From Actinoallomurus sp963736325 (lineage in GTDB: Bacteria > Actinomycetota > Actinomycetes > Streptosporangiales > Streptosporangiaceae): a stretch of DNA of 64,000 nt. The stretch's first letter is position 1. Every line of letters starts with the position of its first letter. The notes below the pieces were generated by a model. That model saw only the letters and a list, made by a program, of their open reading frames with translations. It had not been told where the DNA came from and did no database searches. Of the stretch, positions 9,566-17,326 are shown in pieces. The position numbers and the translations under genes were made by a program. The stretch covers positions 806,001 through 870,000 of the forward strand of contig CAVTOG010000010.1 in NCBI GenBank assembly GCA_963736325.1, in the 5' to 3' direction.

Positions 9566-10188
9566 GAGATCGTCGACAGCCAGTTCTTGAGGATCAGCGC
9601 GCCGGCGTCGCCGGACTTCTCCGGGTGGAACTGGGTGGCCGACAGCGGGCCGTTCTCCACCGCGGCGACGAACCGCTCGCCGTGCTCGGCCCACGTCACC
9701 AGCGGCGCGGTGTAGCGGCCCGGCGCCATCTCCCAGCGGCGTACGGCGTAGGAGTGCACGAAGTAGAAGCGCGTCTCCGGGTCGATGCCGTCGAACAGCA
9801 CGGACCCCTCCGGGGCGTCGACGGTGTTCCAGCCCATGTGCGGCAGGATCGGCGCGTCCAGGCGCTCGACCGAGCCCGGCCACTCGGCGCAGCCGTCGGT
9901 GGTGATGCCGTGCTCGACGCCTTTCTCGAACAGGATCTGCATGCCCACGCAGATGCCGAGCACCGGCCGGCCCCCCGCGAGCCGCCGGCCGATGATCTGG
10001 TCGCCGCGGGCCGCGCGCAGGCCGTTCATGCACGCGGCGAACGCGCCGACGCCGGGCACGACCAGCCCGTCGGCGTTCAGCGCCGCGCCGGTGTCCGAGG
10101 TCACGGTCACGTCCGCGCCGAGCCGGGCGATGGCCCGCTCCGCCGACCGCAGGTTCCCCGATCCGTAGTCCAGGACGACGACCTTCAC
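9562..10188 (-). CDS. hisH: Imidazole glycerol phosphate synthase, glutamine amidotransferase subunit
   Basis: HisH hydrolyses glutamine and feeds ammonia to HisF. The 208-residue class I amidotransferase has the oxyanion PGVGAF strand, nucleophile Cys80 in VLGICVGMQIL, and the partner pair His188 and Glu190 in QFHPEKSG. It starts MKVVVLDYGSGNLRS. It is separated from hisB by 76 nt, the only sizeable gap in the operon, and overlaps the following small membrane protein gene by ATGA. Confidence 0.96.
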   Translation of the reverse strand: MKVVVLDYGSGNLRSAERAIARLGADVTVTSDTGAALNADGLVVPGVGAFAACMNGLRAARGDQIIGRRLAGGRPVLGICVGMQILFEKGVEHGITTDGCAEWPGSVERLDAPILPHMGWNTVDAPEGSVLFDGIDPETRFYFVHSYAVRRWEMAPGRYTAPLVTWAEHGERFVAAVENGPLSATQFHPEKSGDAGALILKNWLSTIS

Positions 10189-10264
10189 GGTGCCCTCCGT
10201 TCACTCCGCCCGCTCGGCCGGCACTGTCCCGCACGGCTCCTCACCGATGCCTCGCGAACGTCGC

Positions 10265-10888
10265 TCACAATGCTCCCTTGGTGGAGGGGATCATCCCCTG
10301 GGCGCGCGGGTCGTGGGCGCAGGCGTCGCGCAGGGCGCGGGCGATGGCCTTGAACTGGGCCTCCACGATGTGGTGCGCGTTGCGGCCGTACGGGACGTGG
10401 ACGTGCAGGCAGATCGCGGCGTTGAAGGTGAACGCCTCGAGGATGTGCCGCGTCATCGTCGTGTCGTAGTCCGGGCCGATCATGGGCGCGATGCCGTCGG
10501 GCTCGCTGTGCACCAGGTACGGGCGGCCGGACAGGTCGACGGTGACCTGGGCGAGCGTCTCGTCCAGCGGCACGCTGGCGTTCGCGAAGCGCTGGACGCC
10601 GGCCTTGTCACCGAGCGCCTGGCGGAACGCCTGGCCGAGCGCGATCGAGGTGTCCTCGATCGTGTGGTGACTGTCGATGTGCAGGTCGCCGGTGGTCTTG
10701 GCGATCAGGTCGAAGGAGCCGTGCCTGCCGAGCTGGGTCAGCATGTGGTCGAAGAACCCGACGCCGGTGGCCACGTCGACCTTGCCGGTGCCATCGATGT
10801 CGACCTCGACGAAAACCTGCGTCTCCTTGGTGCCCCGCTCGACGCGCCCCGTACGCGACCTCGGGCCGCCCGCGGCGAGACCGGTCAT
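10265..10888 (-). CDS. hisB: Imidazoleglycerol-phosphate dehydratase
   Basis: The enzyme dehydrates imidazole glycerol phosphate to imidazole acetol phosphate. The 207-residue monofunctional form has the two Mn-binding repeats characteristic of the fold: DSHHTIEDTSIALGQAF and NAHHIVEAQFKAIARALR, with FFDHMLTQLGRHG and the C-terminal PSTKGAL phosphate-binding tail. The N-terminal extension (MTGLAAGGPRSRTGRVERGT) is slightly long for the family. The ATG overlaps the hisC stop (ATGA). Confidence 0.96.
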   Translation of the reverse strand: MTGLAAGGPRSRTGRVERGTKETQVFVEVDIDGTGKVDVATGVGFFDHMLTQLGRHGSFDLIAKTTGDLHIDSHHTIEDTSIALGQAFRQALGDKAGVQRFANASVPLDETLAQVTVDLSGRPYLVHSEPDGIAPMIGPDYDTTMTRHILEAFTFNAAICLHVHVPYGRNAHHIVEAQFKAIARALRDACAHDPRAQGMIPSTKGAL

Positions 10889-11973
10889 CTGTTCTCCTTC
10901 AGGGCGGCGCGGAACGCCGCCATCTCATCGGGTGTGCCGATGCTCACCCGCAGCCACTCCGGCGGACCGACCTCGCGAATCAGCACGCCGCGGTCCAGGA
11001 TCCCCTGCCAGACGCGCCGCCGGTCGGAAAACCTGCCGAAGAGGACGAAATTCGCATCGGAGTCGGCGACGTCGAAGCCCTCGCCGCGCAGCCAGCCGAC
11101 CAGGGCGTCACGCTCGGACCGCAGCACCTCGACCGCCCCCAGCAACTCCTCACGGTGGGCGATGGCGGTGCGGGCGACCGTCTGGGTGACCGCCGACAAA
11201 TGATAGGGGAGGCGTACGAGCAGGAGCGCGTCGACGACGGCCGGATCGGCGACCAGGTAGCCGACGCGGGTGCCCGCCATGGCGAACGCCTTCGACATCG
11301 TACGGGTGACGATTAGGCGCGGGTTGCCGGGCAGCAGCGACAACGCGCTCGGCGTGCCCTCCCGCCGGAACTCCGCGTACGCCTCGTCGACCACGACCAT
11401 GCCCGGCGCGACCCGCAGGACCGCCTCGATCGCTTCCAGGGACAGCGCCGTGCCGGTCGGGTTGTTGGGCGAGGTCAGGAAGACGATGTCGGGCCGGTGC
11501 TCCTCGATCGCGGCGACCGCGCGGCCGGCCTCCAGCCCGAAGTCCTCGTCGCGGTGCGCGTCGATCCACCGGGTGCCGCTGACGGCGGTGATGATCGGGT
11601 GCATGGAGTAGGACGGTTCGAACCCCATCGCGCTGCGGCCAGGGCCGCCGAACGCCTGGAGGAGCTGCTGGATGATCTCGTTGGAGCCGTTCGCCGCCCA
11701 CACCTGGCCGGCGGTGACGCCGTGCCCGAGGTAGTCGGCGAGGTCCTTGCGCAGCTCGACCGCGTCGCGGTCGGGGTAGCGGTTGAGGCGGCCCGCGATG
11801 CCGGCGACCGCGTCGGAGAGCGCACGCACGAGCCGCGGCGACGGCGGGTAGGGGTTCTCGTTCGTGTTGAGGCACACGGGCACGTCGAGCTGGGGCGCGC
11901 CGTACGGCGTGCGCCCGCGCAGGTCGTCGCGGATCGGCAGATCGGCGAGGGAGATCTCGCGTTCCTCGGTCAC
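10885..11973 (-). CDS. hisC: Histidinol-phosphate aminotransferase
   Basis: This PLP enzyme converts imidazole acetol phosphate to histidinol phosphate. The 362-residue class I/II aminotransferase shows LNTNENPYPPSP, the cofactor-binding LTSPNNPTGTALS, VVVDEAYAEF and the PLP lysine Lys228 in TRTMSKAFAMAG. The GTG start overlaps the hisD stop by GTGA. A longer reading frame continues upstream in phase inside hisD, but that part has no aminotransferase resemblance and is the antiphase shadow of hisD. Confidence 0.95.
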   Translation of the reverse strand: MTEEREISLADLPIRDDLRGRTPYGAPQLDVPVCLNTNENPYPPSPRLVRALSDAVAGIAGRLNRYPDRDAVELRKDLADYLGHGVTAGQVWAANGSNEIIQQLLQAFGGPGRSAMGFEPSYSMHPIITAVSGTRWIDAHRDEDFGLEAGRAVAAIEEHRPDIVFLTSPNNPTGTALSLEAIEAVLRVAPGMVVVDEAYAEFRREGTPSALSLLPGNPRLIVTRTMSKAFAMAGTRVGYLVADPAVVDALLLVRLPYHLSAVTQTVARTAIAHREELLGAVEVLRSERDALVGWLRGEGFDVADSDANFVLFGRFSDRRRVWQGILDRGVLIREVGPPEWLRVSIGTPDEMAAFRAALKENR

Positions 11974-13277
11974 TCGGTCCGTCCTTCGGGGAAGCGCGCG
12001 GTCACGGCCGCGCCGTGGGCCGGCAGGTCTTCGGCCTCGGCGAGCGTGACGACGCGGCGTGCCGCGTCGGCCAGAGCGGCCTCGTCGTAGTCGACGACGT
12101 GGATGCCGCGCAGGAACGTCTGGACCGACAGCCCGCTGGAGTGGCAGGCGCAGCCGCCGGTCGGCAGGACGTGGTTGGACCCGGCCAGGTAGTCGCCCAG
12201 CGAGACCGGCGCGTGCGGCCCGATGAAGATCGCGCCCGCGTTGCGGACCCGCGCGGCGACCGCGCGCGCGTCCGCGGTCTGGATCTCCAGGTGCTCGGCG
12301 GCGTACGCGTTGACGACCCGGAGGCCGGCGTCCACGTCGTCGACGAGGACGATGCCCGACTGGCGGCCGGCGAGGGCCGTGGTGATGCGCTCGGTGTGCT
12401 TGGTGCGGCGGACCTGGACGGCCAGCTCGCGCTCGACCGCGGCGGCCAGCGCCTCGTCGTCGGTGACCAGCACGGCGGCGGCGAGCGTGTCGTGCTCGGC
12501 CTGGCTGATCAGATCGGCGGCGACGTGCACCGGGTCGGCGGTGCCGTCTGCGAGGATCGCGATCTCGGTGGGCCCGGCCTCGGAGTCGATGCCGATCACG
12601 CCCTTGAGCAGGCGTTTCGCGGCGGCGACCCAGATGTTGCCCGGACCGGTGACCAGGTCGGCCGGGCGGCACTCCTCGGTGCCGTAGGCGAACATGGCGA
12701 TGGCCTGCGCGCCGCCTGCGGCGTACACCTCGTCGACGCCGAGCAGGGCGCAGGCGGCGAGGATCGCCGGATGCGGCAGCCCGCCGAACTCCTTCTGCGC
12801 GGGCGACGTCACGGCGAGCGAGCCGACACCCGCCTCCTGCGCGGGCACGACGTTCATCACGACGCTGGAGGGGTAGACGGCCTGGCCGCCCGGGACGTAG
12901 AGCCCGACCCGATCGACCGGCACCCAGCGCTCGGTCACGGTGCCGCCGGGGACGACCTGGGTGGTCACGTCCGTACGGCGCTGGTCGCGGTGGACCAGGC
13001 GGGTGCGCCGTACGCACTCCTCCAGGGCGTCGCGCACGGCCGGGTCGAGATCGTCGAGGGCCTGCCGGATCGCGTCCGTGGGCACCCGCGCCGACGCGCG
13101 GTCGACGCCGTCGAAGCGCGCGGTGTACTCCCGCACCGCCTCGGCCCCGCGATGGCGTACGTCATCACAGATGGGCCGCACCTTCTCTAGGGCGGCCTCG
13201 ACGTCGAGCTCGGCTCGCGGCAGCACGGACCGCAGGTCGCCGGGAAGGGACCCGCGCAGGTCGATACGGGAAATCAC
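11970..13277 (-). CDS. hisD: Histidinol dehydrogenase
   Basis: HisD oxidises histidinol to histidine in two NAD-dependent steps and needs zinc. The 435-residue protein contains TGPGNIWVAAAKRLLKG, SEAGPTEIAILADGTADP, the active-site histidine segment NAYAAEHLEIQT and GDYLAGSNHVLPTGG. It is the first gene of the operon. The start is a GTG with no Shine-Dalgarno; TAGACT ends 6 nt upstream, so it is probably translated from a leaderless transcript. Confidence 0.96.
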   Translation of the reverse strand: MISRIDLRGSLPGDLRSVLPRAELDVEAALEKVRPICDDVRHRGAEAVREYTARFDGVDRASARVPTDAIRQALDDLDPAVRDALEECVRRTRLVHRDQRRTDVTTQVVPGGTVTERWVPVDRVGLYVPGGQAVYPSSVVMNVVPAQEAGVGSLAVTSPAQKEFGGLPHPAILAACALLGVDEVYAAGGAQAIAMFAYGTEECRPADLVTGPGNIWVAAAKRLLKGVIGIDSEAGPTEIAILADGTADPVHVAADLISQAEHDTLAAAVLVTDDEALAAAVERELAVQVRRTKHTERITTALAGRQSGIVLVDDVDAGLRVVNAYAAEHLEIQTADARAVAARVRNAGAIFIGPHAPVSLGDYLAGSNHVLPTGGCACHSSGLSVQTFLRGIHVVDYDEAALADAARRVVTLAEAEDLPAHGAAVTARFPEGRTE

Positions 13278-13283
13278 CTGATC

Positions 13284-13314
13284 AGTCTACGAAGAGCGCC
13301 AGGCGGCACGTGCC
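13284..13314 (-). promoter_or_regulatory. his operon promoter with adjacent palindrome
   Basis: On the minus strand TAGACT (13289-13284) ends 6 nt before the hisD GTG and is the likely -10 box. No good TTGACA-type -35 is present; instead a perfect 10-bp palindrome, GGCACGTGCC (13305-13314), occupies the -35 region. The palindrome could be an operator or an activator site. Confidence 0.4.
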
Positions 13315-13365
13315 CGGGTCTCAGGAGATGAGACGGTGATGGACGGGAATCCGAGACGATTCGGG

Positions 13366-14175
13366 TCAGACCGGAGACGGCTCGACCCGCAGGACTCCGT
13401 CCAGGACGGTGATGGCGGCGCCCATGAGCGTCACGCGGTCGCCCCGCGCCACGACGCGCACCTCTCCCCCGCGCTCGGACGCCTGGTGGCCGCGCAGCTC
13501 GGCACGGCCGAGACGCCCGGCCCAGTACGGCGCGAGCATGCAGTGCGCCGAGCCGGTCACGGGGTCCTCCGGGATCCCGACGGCCGGCGCGAAGAACCGC
13601 GACACGAAGTCGTACTCGGTGTCCTCCGCGGTCGCGCAGATCCCGCGCGCGTGGATGCGCCCCAGGGCGGCGAGGTCGGGCGAGAGCGCGCGGACGTCCG
13701 CGGCGTCCGCGAACACCGCGAGCACGTCGTCCTGCGAGCTACGGCCGGTCCAGACGGGAGTGGCGCCCAGCGCCTCGGCCAGGCCGCCGGGCGGGTCGAT
13801 CGGCTCCGGCGGGCAGGCGGGGAAGTCCATGGCGAGGAGCCCGCCCTCCCGCCGCACGGTCAGTACGCCGCTGTGCAGGGTGCGGAACCGGATCGGGCGG
13901 CCGGCGGGCACGGCGCCGGTCTCGTACAGCACGTGGGCCGCACCGAGCGTGGCGTGCCCGCAGAGGGCCACCTCCACCCGCGGCGTGAACCAGCGCAGCT
14001 CGAAGTCGGCGTCGTCCTCGCCCACCGGCCGGGGAAACGCCGTCTCGGAGAGGTTCATCTCCATCGCGACCCGCTGCATCCAGGACGGCTCGGCGGCCTC
14101 GGCCAGGACACAGACGGCGGCGGCATTCCCCGCGAACGGACGATCGGCGAACGCGTCGACGACATGGATGCGCAT
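13366..14175 (-). CDS. PhzF-family isomerase-like protein
   Basis: The 269-residue product has the diaminopimelate-epimerase-like fold signature of PhzF proteins: DAFADRPFAGNAAAVCVL, the catalytic Glu44 in NLSETAF, VALCGHATLGAAHVLYE and the closing EDPVTGSAHC. Phenazine PhzF isomerises DHHA, but most members of this family are widespread proteins of unknown substrate and no phenazine genes are nearby. TAGGGT ends 6 nt before the ATG (leaderless arrangement). It lies upstream of hisD on the same strand but with its own start signals. Confidence 0.85.
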   Translation of the reverse strand: MRIHVVDAFADRPFAGNAAAVCVLAEAAEPSWMQRVAMEMNLSETAFPRPVGEDDADFELRWFTPRVEVALCGHATLGAAHVLYETGAVPAGRPIRFRTLHSGVLTVRREGGLLAMDFPACPPEPIDPPGGLAEALGATPVWTGRSSQDDVLAVFADAADVRALSPDLAALGRIHARGICATAEDTEYDFVSRFFAPAVGIPEDPVTGSAHCMLAPYWAGRLGRAELRGHQASERGGEVRVVARGDRVTLMGAAITVLDGVLRVEPSPV

Positions 14176-14279
14176 GCCGTCACCCTAACCAGGGGCGGGC
14201 CTGACGAATCACGTTCGTAGCGAGCGCCGCACAGCCGGACAGGGATTCGTCAGGCACGCCCTTGGGGTGGAAAAGGCGC

Positions 14280-14429
14280 CTATGCGCCCTGTGCGTAGGT
14301 GTCGTTGTCGGTGTCGGTCTCGCCGCCGACGTCGAAGGCGCCCCAGCGTCTGGGCCGCCCGACGACCCAGCCGAGGAGAAAGCCCACGAGTAGGCAGGCC
14401 GAGCCGGTGAAGACGATGTTCAGCCACAT
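14280..14429 (-). CDS. Small single-pass membrane protein
   Basis: The 49-residue product starts MWLNIVFTGSACLLVG and has one hydrophobic segment (VFTGSACLLVGFLLGWVVG) followed by basic residues and an acidic tail. GGAGG lies 7 nt before the ATG at 14429, which supports translation; a longer in-frame start at 14492 lacks such support. No family is recognised. Confidence 0.5.
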   Translation of the reverse strand: MWLNIVFTGSACLLVGFLLGWVVGRPRRWGAFDVGGETDTDNDTYAQGA

Positions 14430-14656
14430 GTCGGGCCTCCGCAGGAGAAGCGTGCGGCGGGTTGTCCCGTCGTACCGCGCGCCGAGGGCCACGCGGATCT
14501 TCAGAAGCTAACGCCGCGCCTTCGGCGGGTGTGTGCCGGTTGACGCGATCTGGTTCAAGGTGACTAGGGTCACACCACCCGGACAGTTGCCTTTACGTTG
14601 TAGATCATCAACTGCCCGGCCGAGCGGGGATCGCGCCGAGGCCGTAACCTGACGCC

Positions 14657-15322
14657 GTGACCGAACGGCTGCCGATATTCCCTCTGGGGTCCGTACTGTT
14701 CCCGGGGCTGGTGCTGCCACTGCACATCTTCGAGGAACGCTACCGCCTGCTCGTCCACGATCTCCTCGAGGGCGAGGAGCCACATCGCTTCGGCATCGTG
14801 TCCATCGAGTTCGGCCACGAGGTCGGCACCGGCGCGGCCCAGCGGCTCTCCGCCGTCGGCTGCGTCGCGGAGCTGCGCGGCGTGCAGGAGGCCGAGGGCG
14901 ACGAGGGGTTCGACATCGTCACCACGGGCGGCAGCCGGTTCCGCATCGAGGACGTCGACGACTCCGGCCCCTACCTGCAGGCCGAGGTCACCGAGCTCCC
15001 GGAGGAGGAGGGCCCCGGCGCGCGGAGCGCCGTCGAGCCCGTCGCCCGGCTGTTCCGCACCTACTGCGAGCGGCTCATCGAGCACGGCGCCGAGGTCACC
15101 GACCTGGACGACCTCCCCGACGACCCGGTCCAGCTGTCCTACGTCGTCGCGGCCTCGGTCGTCCTCGACCGCCCCGACCGGCAGCGCCTCCTGCAGGCCG
15201 AGAACGCCGCGGCCCGCCTCCACCTGGAGTACGGCCTGCTCCGGCGGGAGAATCACCTGCTCGAGACCTTTCCCGCCGTTCCCGGGGCGGAGTTCCTCGA
15301 CGGAGGCGTCAGCCTCAACTGA
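14657..15322 (+). CDS. LON peptidase substrate-binding-domain protein
   Basis: The 221-residue protein is a stand-alone version of the N-terminal domain of Lon protease: RLPIFPLGSVLFPGLVLPLH, IFEERYRLLVHDLL and HRFGIVSIEFGHEVGTG. It has no ATPase or protease domain. The role is probably protein binding or quality control, unproven. TAACCT (14645-14650) ends 6 nt before the GTG start and no ribosome binding site is seen. ybaK follows after 13 nt, so the two are co-transcribed. Confidence 0.85.
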   Translation: MTERLPIFPLGSVLFPGLVLPLHIFEERYRLLVHDLLEGEEPHRFGIVSIEFGHEVGTGAAQRLSAVGCVAELRGVQEAEGDEGFDIVTTGGSRFRIEDVDDSGPYLQAEVTELPEEEGPGARSAVEPVARLFRTYCERLIEHGAEVTDLDDLPDDPVQLSYVVAASVVLDRPDRQRLLQAENAAARLHLEYGLLRRENHLLETFPAVPGAEFLDGGVSLN

Positions 15323-15335
15323 TGGAGGATCCACC

Positions 15336-15842
15336 GTGGCAGGCCGCAAGACCGGCACGAAGGGCACGCCCGCGACCGTCGCCGCGACACAGGCCGGCGT
15401 CGCGTTCACGCTGCACCCGTACGAGGCCGCCCAGGGGGGCGAGTCCTTCGGTGAGGCCGCGGCCGACGCGCTCGGGGTGGCGCACGAGCGGCTGTTCAAG
15501 ACGCTGGTGACCGAAGTGGACGGCGACCTGACCGTCGCGGTCGTCCCGGTGTCGTCCTCGCTCGACCTGAAGGCCCTCGCGACCGCGGCCGGCGGCAAAC
15601 GAGCGGCCATGGCCGACCCGGTGCAGGCCGAGCGCGTCACGGGGTACGTGCGCGGCGGCATCAGCCCGCTCGGACAGCGCAAGGCGCTGCCGACCGTCGT
15701 GGACGCCTCGGCGTCAGCCTTCCCGACCGTCTACGTCTCGGCGGGGCGGCGCGGACTGCAGATCGAACTGCCCCCCGCCGACCTGATCCGGCTGACCGGG
15801 GCCGCCACCGCCGAGATCGCCCGCGGTCGCCTTACGGCGTGA
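15336..15842 (+). CDS. ybaK: Cys-tRNA(Pro)/Cys-tRNA(Cys) deacylase YbaK
   Basis: YbaK hydrolyses Cys-tRNAPro misacylated by ProRS. The 168-residue protein has the ybaK/EbsC fold, with the active-site lysine in HERLFKTLV, VVPVSSSLDLKALA, and the glycine-rich GGISPLGQRKALPTVVD. GGAGG stands 8 nt before the GTG start. Its 3' end overlaps the convergent DUF2567-like gene by 129 bp on the other strand. Confidence 0.9.
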   Translation: MAGRKTGTKGTPATVAATQAGVAFTLHPYEAAQGGESFGEAAADALGVAHERLFKTLVTEVDGDLTVAVVPVSSSLDLKALATAAGGKRAAMADPVQAERVTGYVRGGISPLGQRKALPTVVDASASAFPTVYVSAGRRGLQIELPPADLIRLTGAATAEIARGRLTA

Positions 15843-16325
15843 GTCGCGGCCTCCGACGTCCAGCGCCTCCAGCAGCCCGTACGCCATGAGCGCGATCAGC
15901 GGCCAGGCGATGACCACGCCGGACGCGTGCAGGTCGAGTGCGGCACGCGCGGTGGTGCCGTCCTTGACGGTGCGCACCTGGTGCCGGAAGGCCGACAGGC
16001 CGAACAGGTGCCCGAGCCGCCAGGCGATCAGACCGGCGGCGGTGCCGCCAACGGCCAGGCCCGCGAGCAGCCCGATGTCCTTGAGCCGGCCGGCCAGCAG
16101 GTAGGCGACGAGGCCGCAGAGCAGGCCGCCCGCCGCCGCGAGCGTGGCGTACCAGCCGTCCGCGGCGATCAGCGTCTGCGCCTCCGGATCGGCCAGGAGG
16201 GCCTTTCCGCCGACGATGACGTACGCGGTGCGCGGAGCGATCGCCGACCACAGCAGACCTGCGGGAATCCCGAGAATCGCGATGATGAGGGTCGCCACCG
16301 CGCAGACCCGAACCTGGCCGGCCAT
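15714..16325 (-). CDS. DUF2567-like four-helix membrane protein
   Basis: The 203-residue product begins MAGQVRVCAVATLIIAILG and has four predicted membrane helices (near 6-29, 58-80, 85-107 and 135-158), with an extracytoplasmic loop between the first two. The pattern recalls the actinobacterial DUF2567 family, of unknown function. The start at 16325 was chosen for the upstream AGGGGGAGA. The last ~45 codons overlap the end of ybaK and have an odd Gly/Pro/Asp-rich composition, so the true C-terminus may end sooner if there is a base error. Confidence 0.6.
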   Translation of the reverse strand: MAGQVRVCAVATLIIAILGIPAGLLWSAIAPRTAYVIVGGKALLADPEAQTLIAADGWYATLAAAGGLLCGLVAYLLAGRLKDIGLLAGLAVGGTAAGLIAWRLGHLFGLSAFRHQVRTVKDGTTARAALDLHASGVVIAWPLIALMAYGLLEALDVGGRDSRRKATAGDLGGGGPGQPDQVGGGQFDLQSAPPRRDVDGREG

Positions 16326-16428
16326 TCCGAGTCTCCCCCTGCGCTCGTTGATGGTCGCAGCGTAGCGGTTCCCGAGTAGGCACATCGAGCCGCTCCGTGA
16401 CGTCCTCGCCTGAGATAGTGTGCCCGCC

Positions 16429-17112
16429 ATGTCTGGATTCAGCCCGGCATTCGAGCGTCTGGGGGCCGCGCACGCGGCCATCGCCGCCCAGCAGCAGGAA
16501 GCCCTTGTGGACTTCCTGCCCGCCGCCGACTGGAGTGCCGACCTGACGACCGGCACCTACACGCAAGGGGAGGTCTCCCTCAGCGTCGCGCTGCTCGGCA
16601 GCTACGCCGAAGAGGGGCGCAGCTGGCTCTGGGGATGGGCCAACCCCCAGTTCGGCCCAGACCATCCCGCGGTCGTCAACCCGAGCGCCGCCGGAGAGCG
16701 CCTCGGCATCCCGGAGCTGACCACACGTGAGCTCGACCTGTCCTGGTACGAGGGCCCCGCGCGCAACGGGGGCGACATGGTGGCCATGGCCACTACCGGT
16801 CTGATCGGCTCCCCTGGAACGATCCCCGGCCGGTACGAGGGCGGCGTCGCCTACTTCGCGATCCGTGGCGGCGGCGCTCCGGCCGCCGCGTGGGACCCGA
16901 TCACGGCCCCCCGCATGATCGCCAGCGGCATCTCGCTGTTCCCCTCCGACCATCGCCTGACCGTGGCCAAATACTTCAGCCACCACCGGCTCCCGTTCCG
17001 GGAGACCGAGTCCGCGATCACGGTGGACCTGCCCGACGGCGGCACGTGCCTGACCGAGTTCGACGGTGAGGACCGGTTCGTCTCGATGTCCATGCGGCCC
17101 GCCGGCGCCTAA
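16429..17112 (+). CDS. DUF6882-like protein
   Basis: The 227-residue cytoplasmic protein contains the segment SWLWGWANPQFGPDHPAVV that is characteristic of a group annotated as DUF6882, with YEGGVAYFAIRGGG and a C-terminal beta-rich part. There is no signal peptide or catalytic motif that I recognise. TAGTGT (16416-16421) ends 7 nt before the ATG, again a leaderless arrangement. Function unknown. Confidence 0.6.
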   Translation: MSGFSPAFERLGAAHAAIAAQQQEALVDFLPAADWSADLTTGTYTQGEVSLSVALLGSYAEEGRSWLWGWANPQFGPDHPAVVNPSAAGERLGIPELTTRELDLSWYEGPARNGGDMVAMATTGLIGSPGTIPGRYEGGVAYFAIRGGGAPAAAWDPITAPRMIASGISLFPSDHRLTVAKYFSHHRLPFRETESAITVDLPDGGTCLTEFDGEDRFVSMSMRPAGA

Positions 17113-17118
17113 AACCGT

Positions 17119-17148
17119 TCGACAGGGCAGGCCGGGCCGCCGTACCTT
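17119..17148 (+). promoter_or_regulatory. Promoter of the EF-Tu paralogue leader
   Basis: TCGACA (17119-17124) and TACCTT (17143-17148) are 18 nt apart, and TACCTT ends 6 nt before an ATG at 17155. This fits a housekeeping promoter with transcription starting at the leader ATG, about 172 nt before the EF-Tu start codon. Confidence 0.4.
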
Positions 17149-17154
17149 CACGGC

Positions 17155-17241
17155 ATGTTCCGCATGGCCGCCCTCCTGCCGTCCGCGCGCTTCGACGCGC
17201 TGGACGCCTCGGCCATGCCCGCCGGCGGCGCCCGACGCTGA
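17155..17241 (+). CDS. Possible 28-codon leader ORF upstream of the EF-Tu paralogue
   Basis: The frame reads MFRMAALLPSARFDAL and ends GGARR before TGA at 17239-17241. It would be translated from a leaderless transcript given the -10 box 6 nt upstream. It is followed by a stable hairpin (17260-17297) and the EF-Tu start at 17327. Codon use is normal for the genome, but so short a frame can arise by chance. It may be a regulatory leader; no amino-acid bias points to a specific signal. Confidence 0.35.
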   Translation: MFRMAALLPSARFDALDASAMPAGGARR

Positions 17242-17259
17242 CCCTCCCCCGCCTCGTCC

Positions 17260-17297
17260 GAGAACCCGCGGAGGAGGGTGGCACGGCAGCGGTTCTC
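17260..17297 (+). promoter_or_regulatory. Leader hairpin with T-box-like loop before the EF-Tu paralogue
   Basis: GAGAACC (17260-17266) pairs perfectly with GGTTCTC (17291-17297). The 24-nt loop contains AGGGTGGCACGGCAG, which resembles the T-box core AGGGTGGNACCGCG at most positions. No complete stem I or antiterminator partner could be recognised, so this is a structured leader element, and only possibly a T-box. Confidence 0.35.
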
Positions 17298-17326
17298 ACG
17301 TTCCATTCAGACGCGAGGACGGGATC

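Noticed and set aside
10885..13017. A 710-residue frame suggesting a longer or fused HisC
   Set aside because: The extra N-terminal part is hisD in another frame; the GTGA overlap gives a normal 362-residue HisC.
13366..14175. A phenazine biosynthesis locus suggested by the PhzF-like gene
   Set aside because: No other phz genes are nearby and PhzF-like proteins are widespread outside phenazine clusters.
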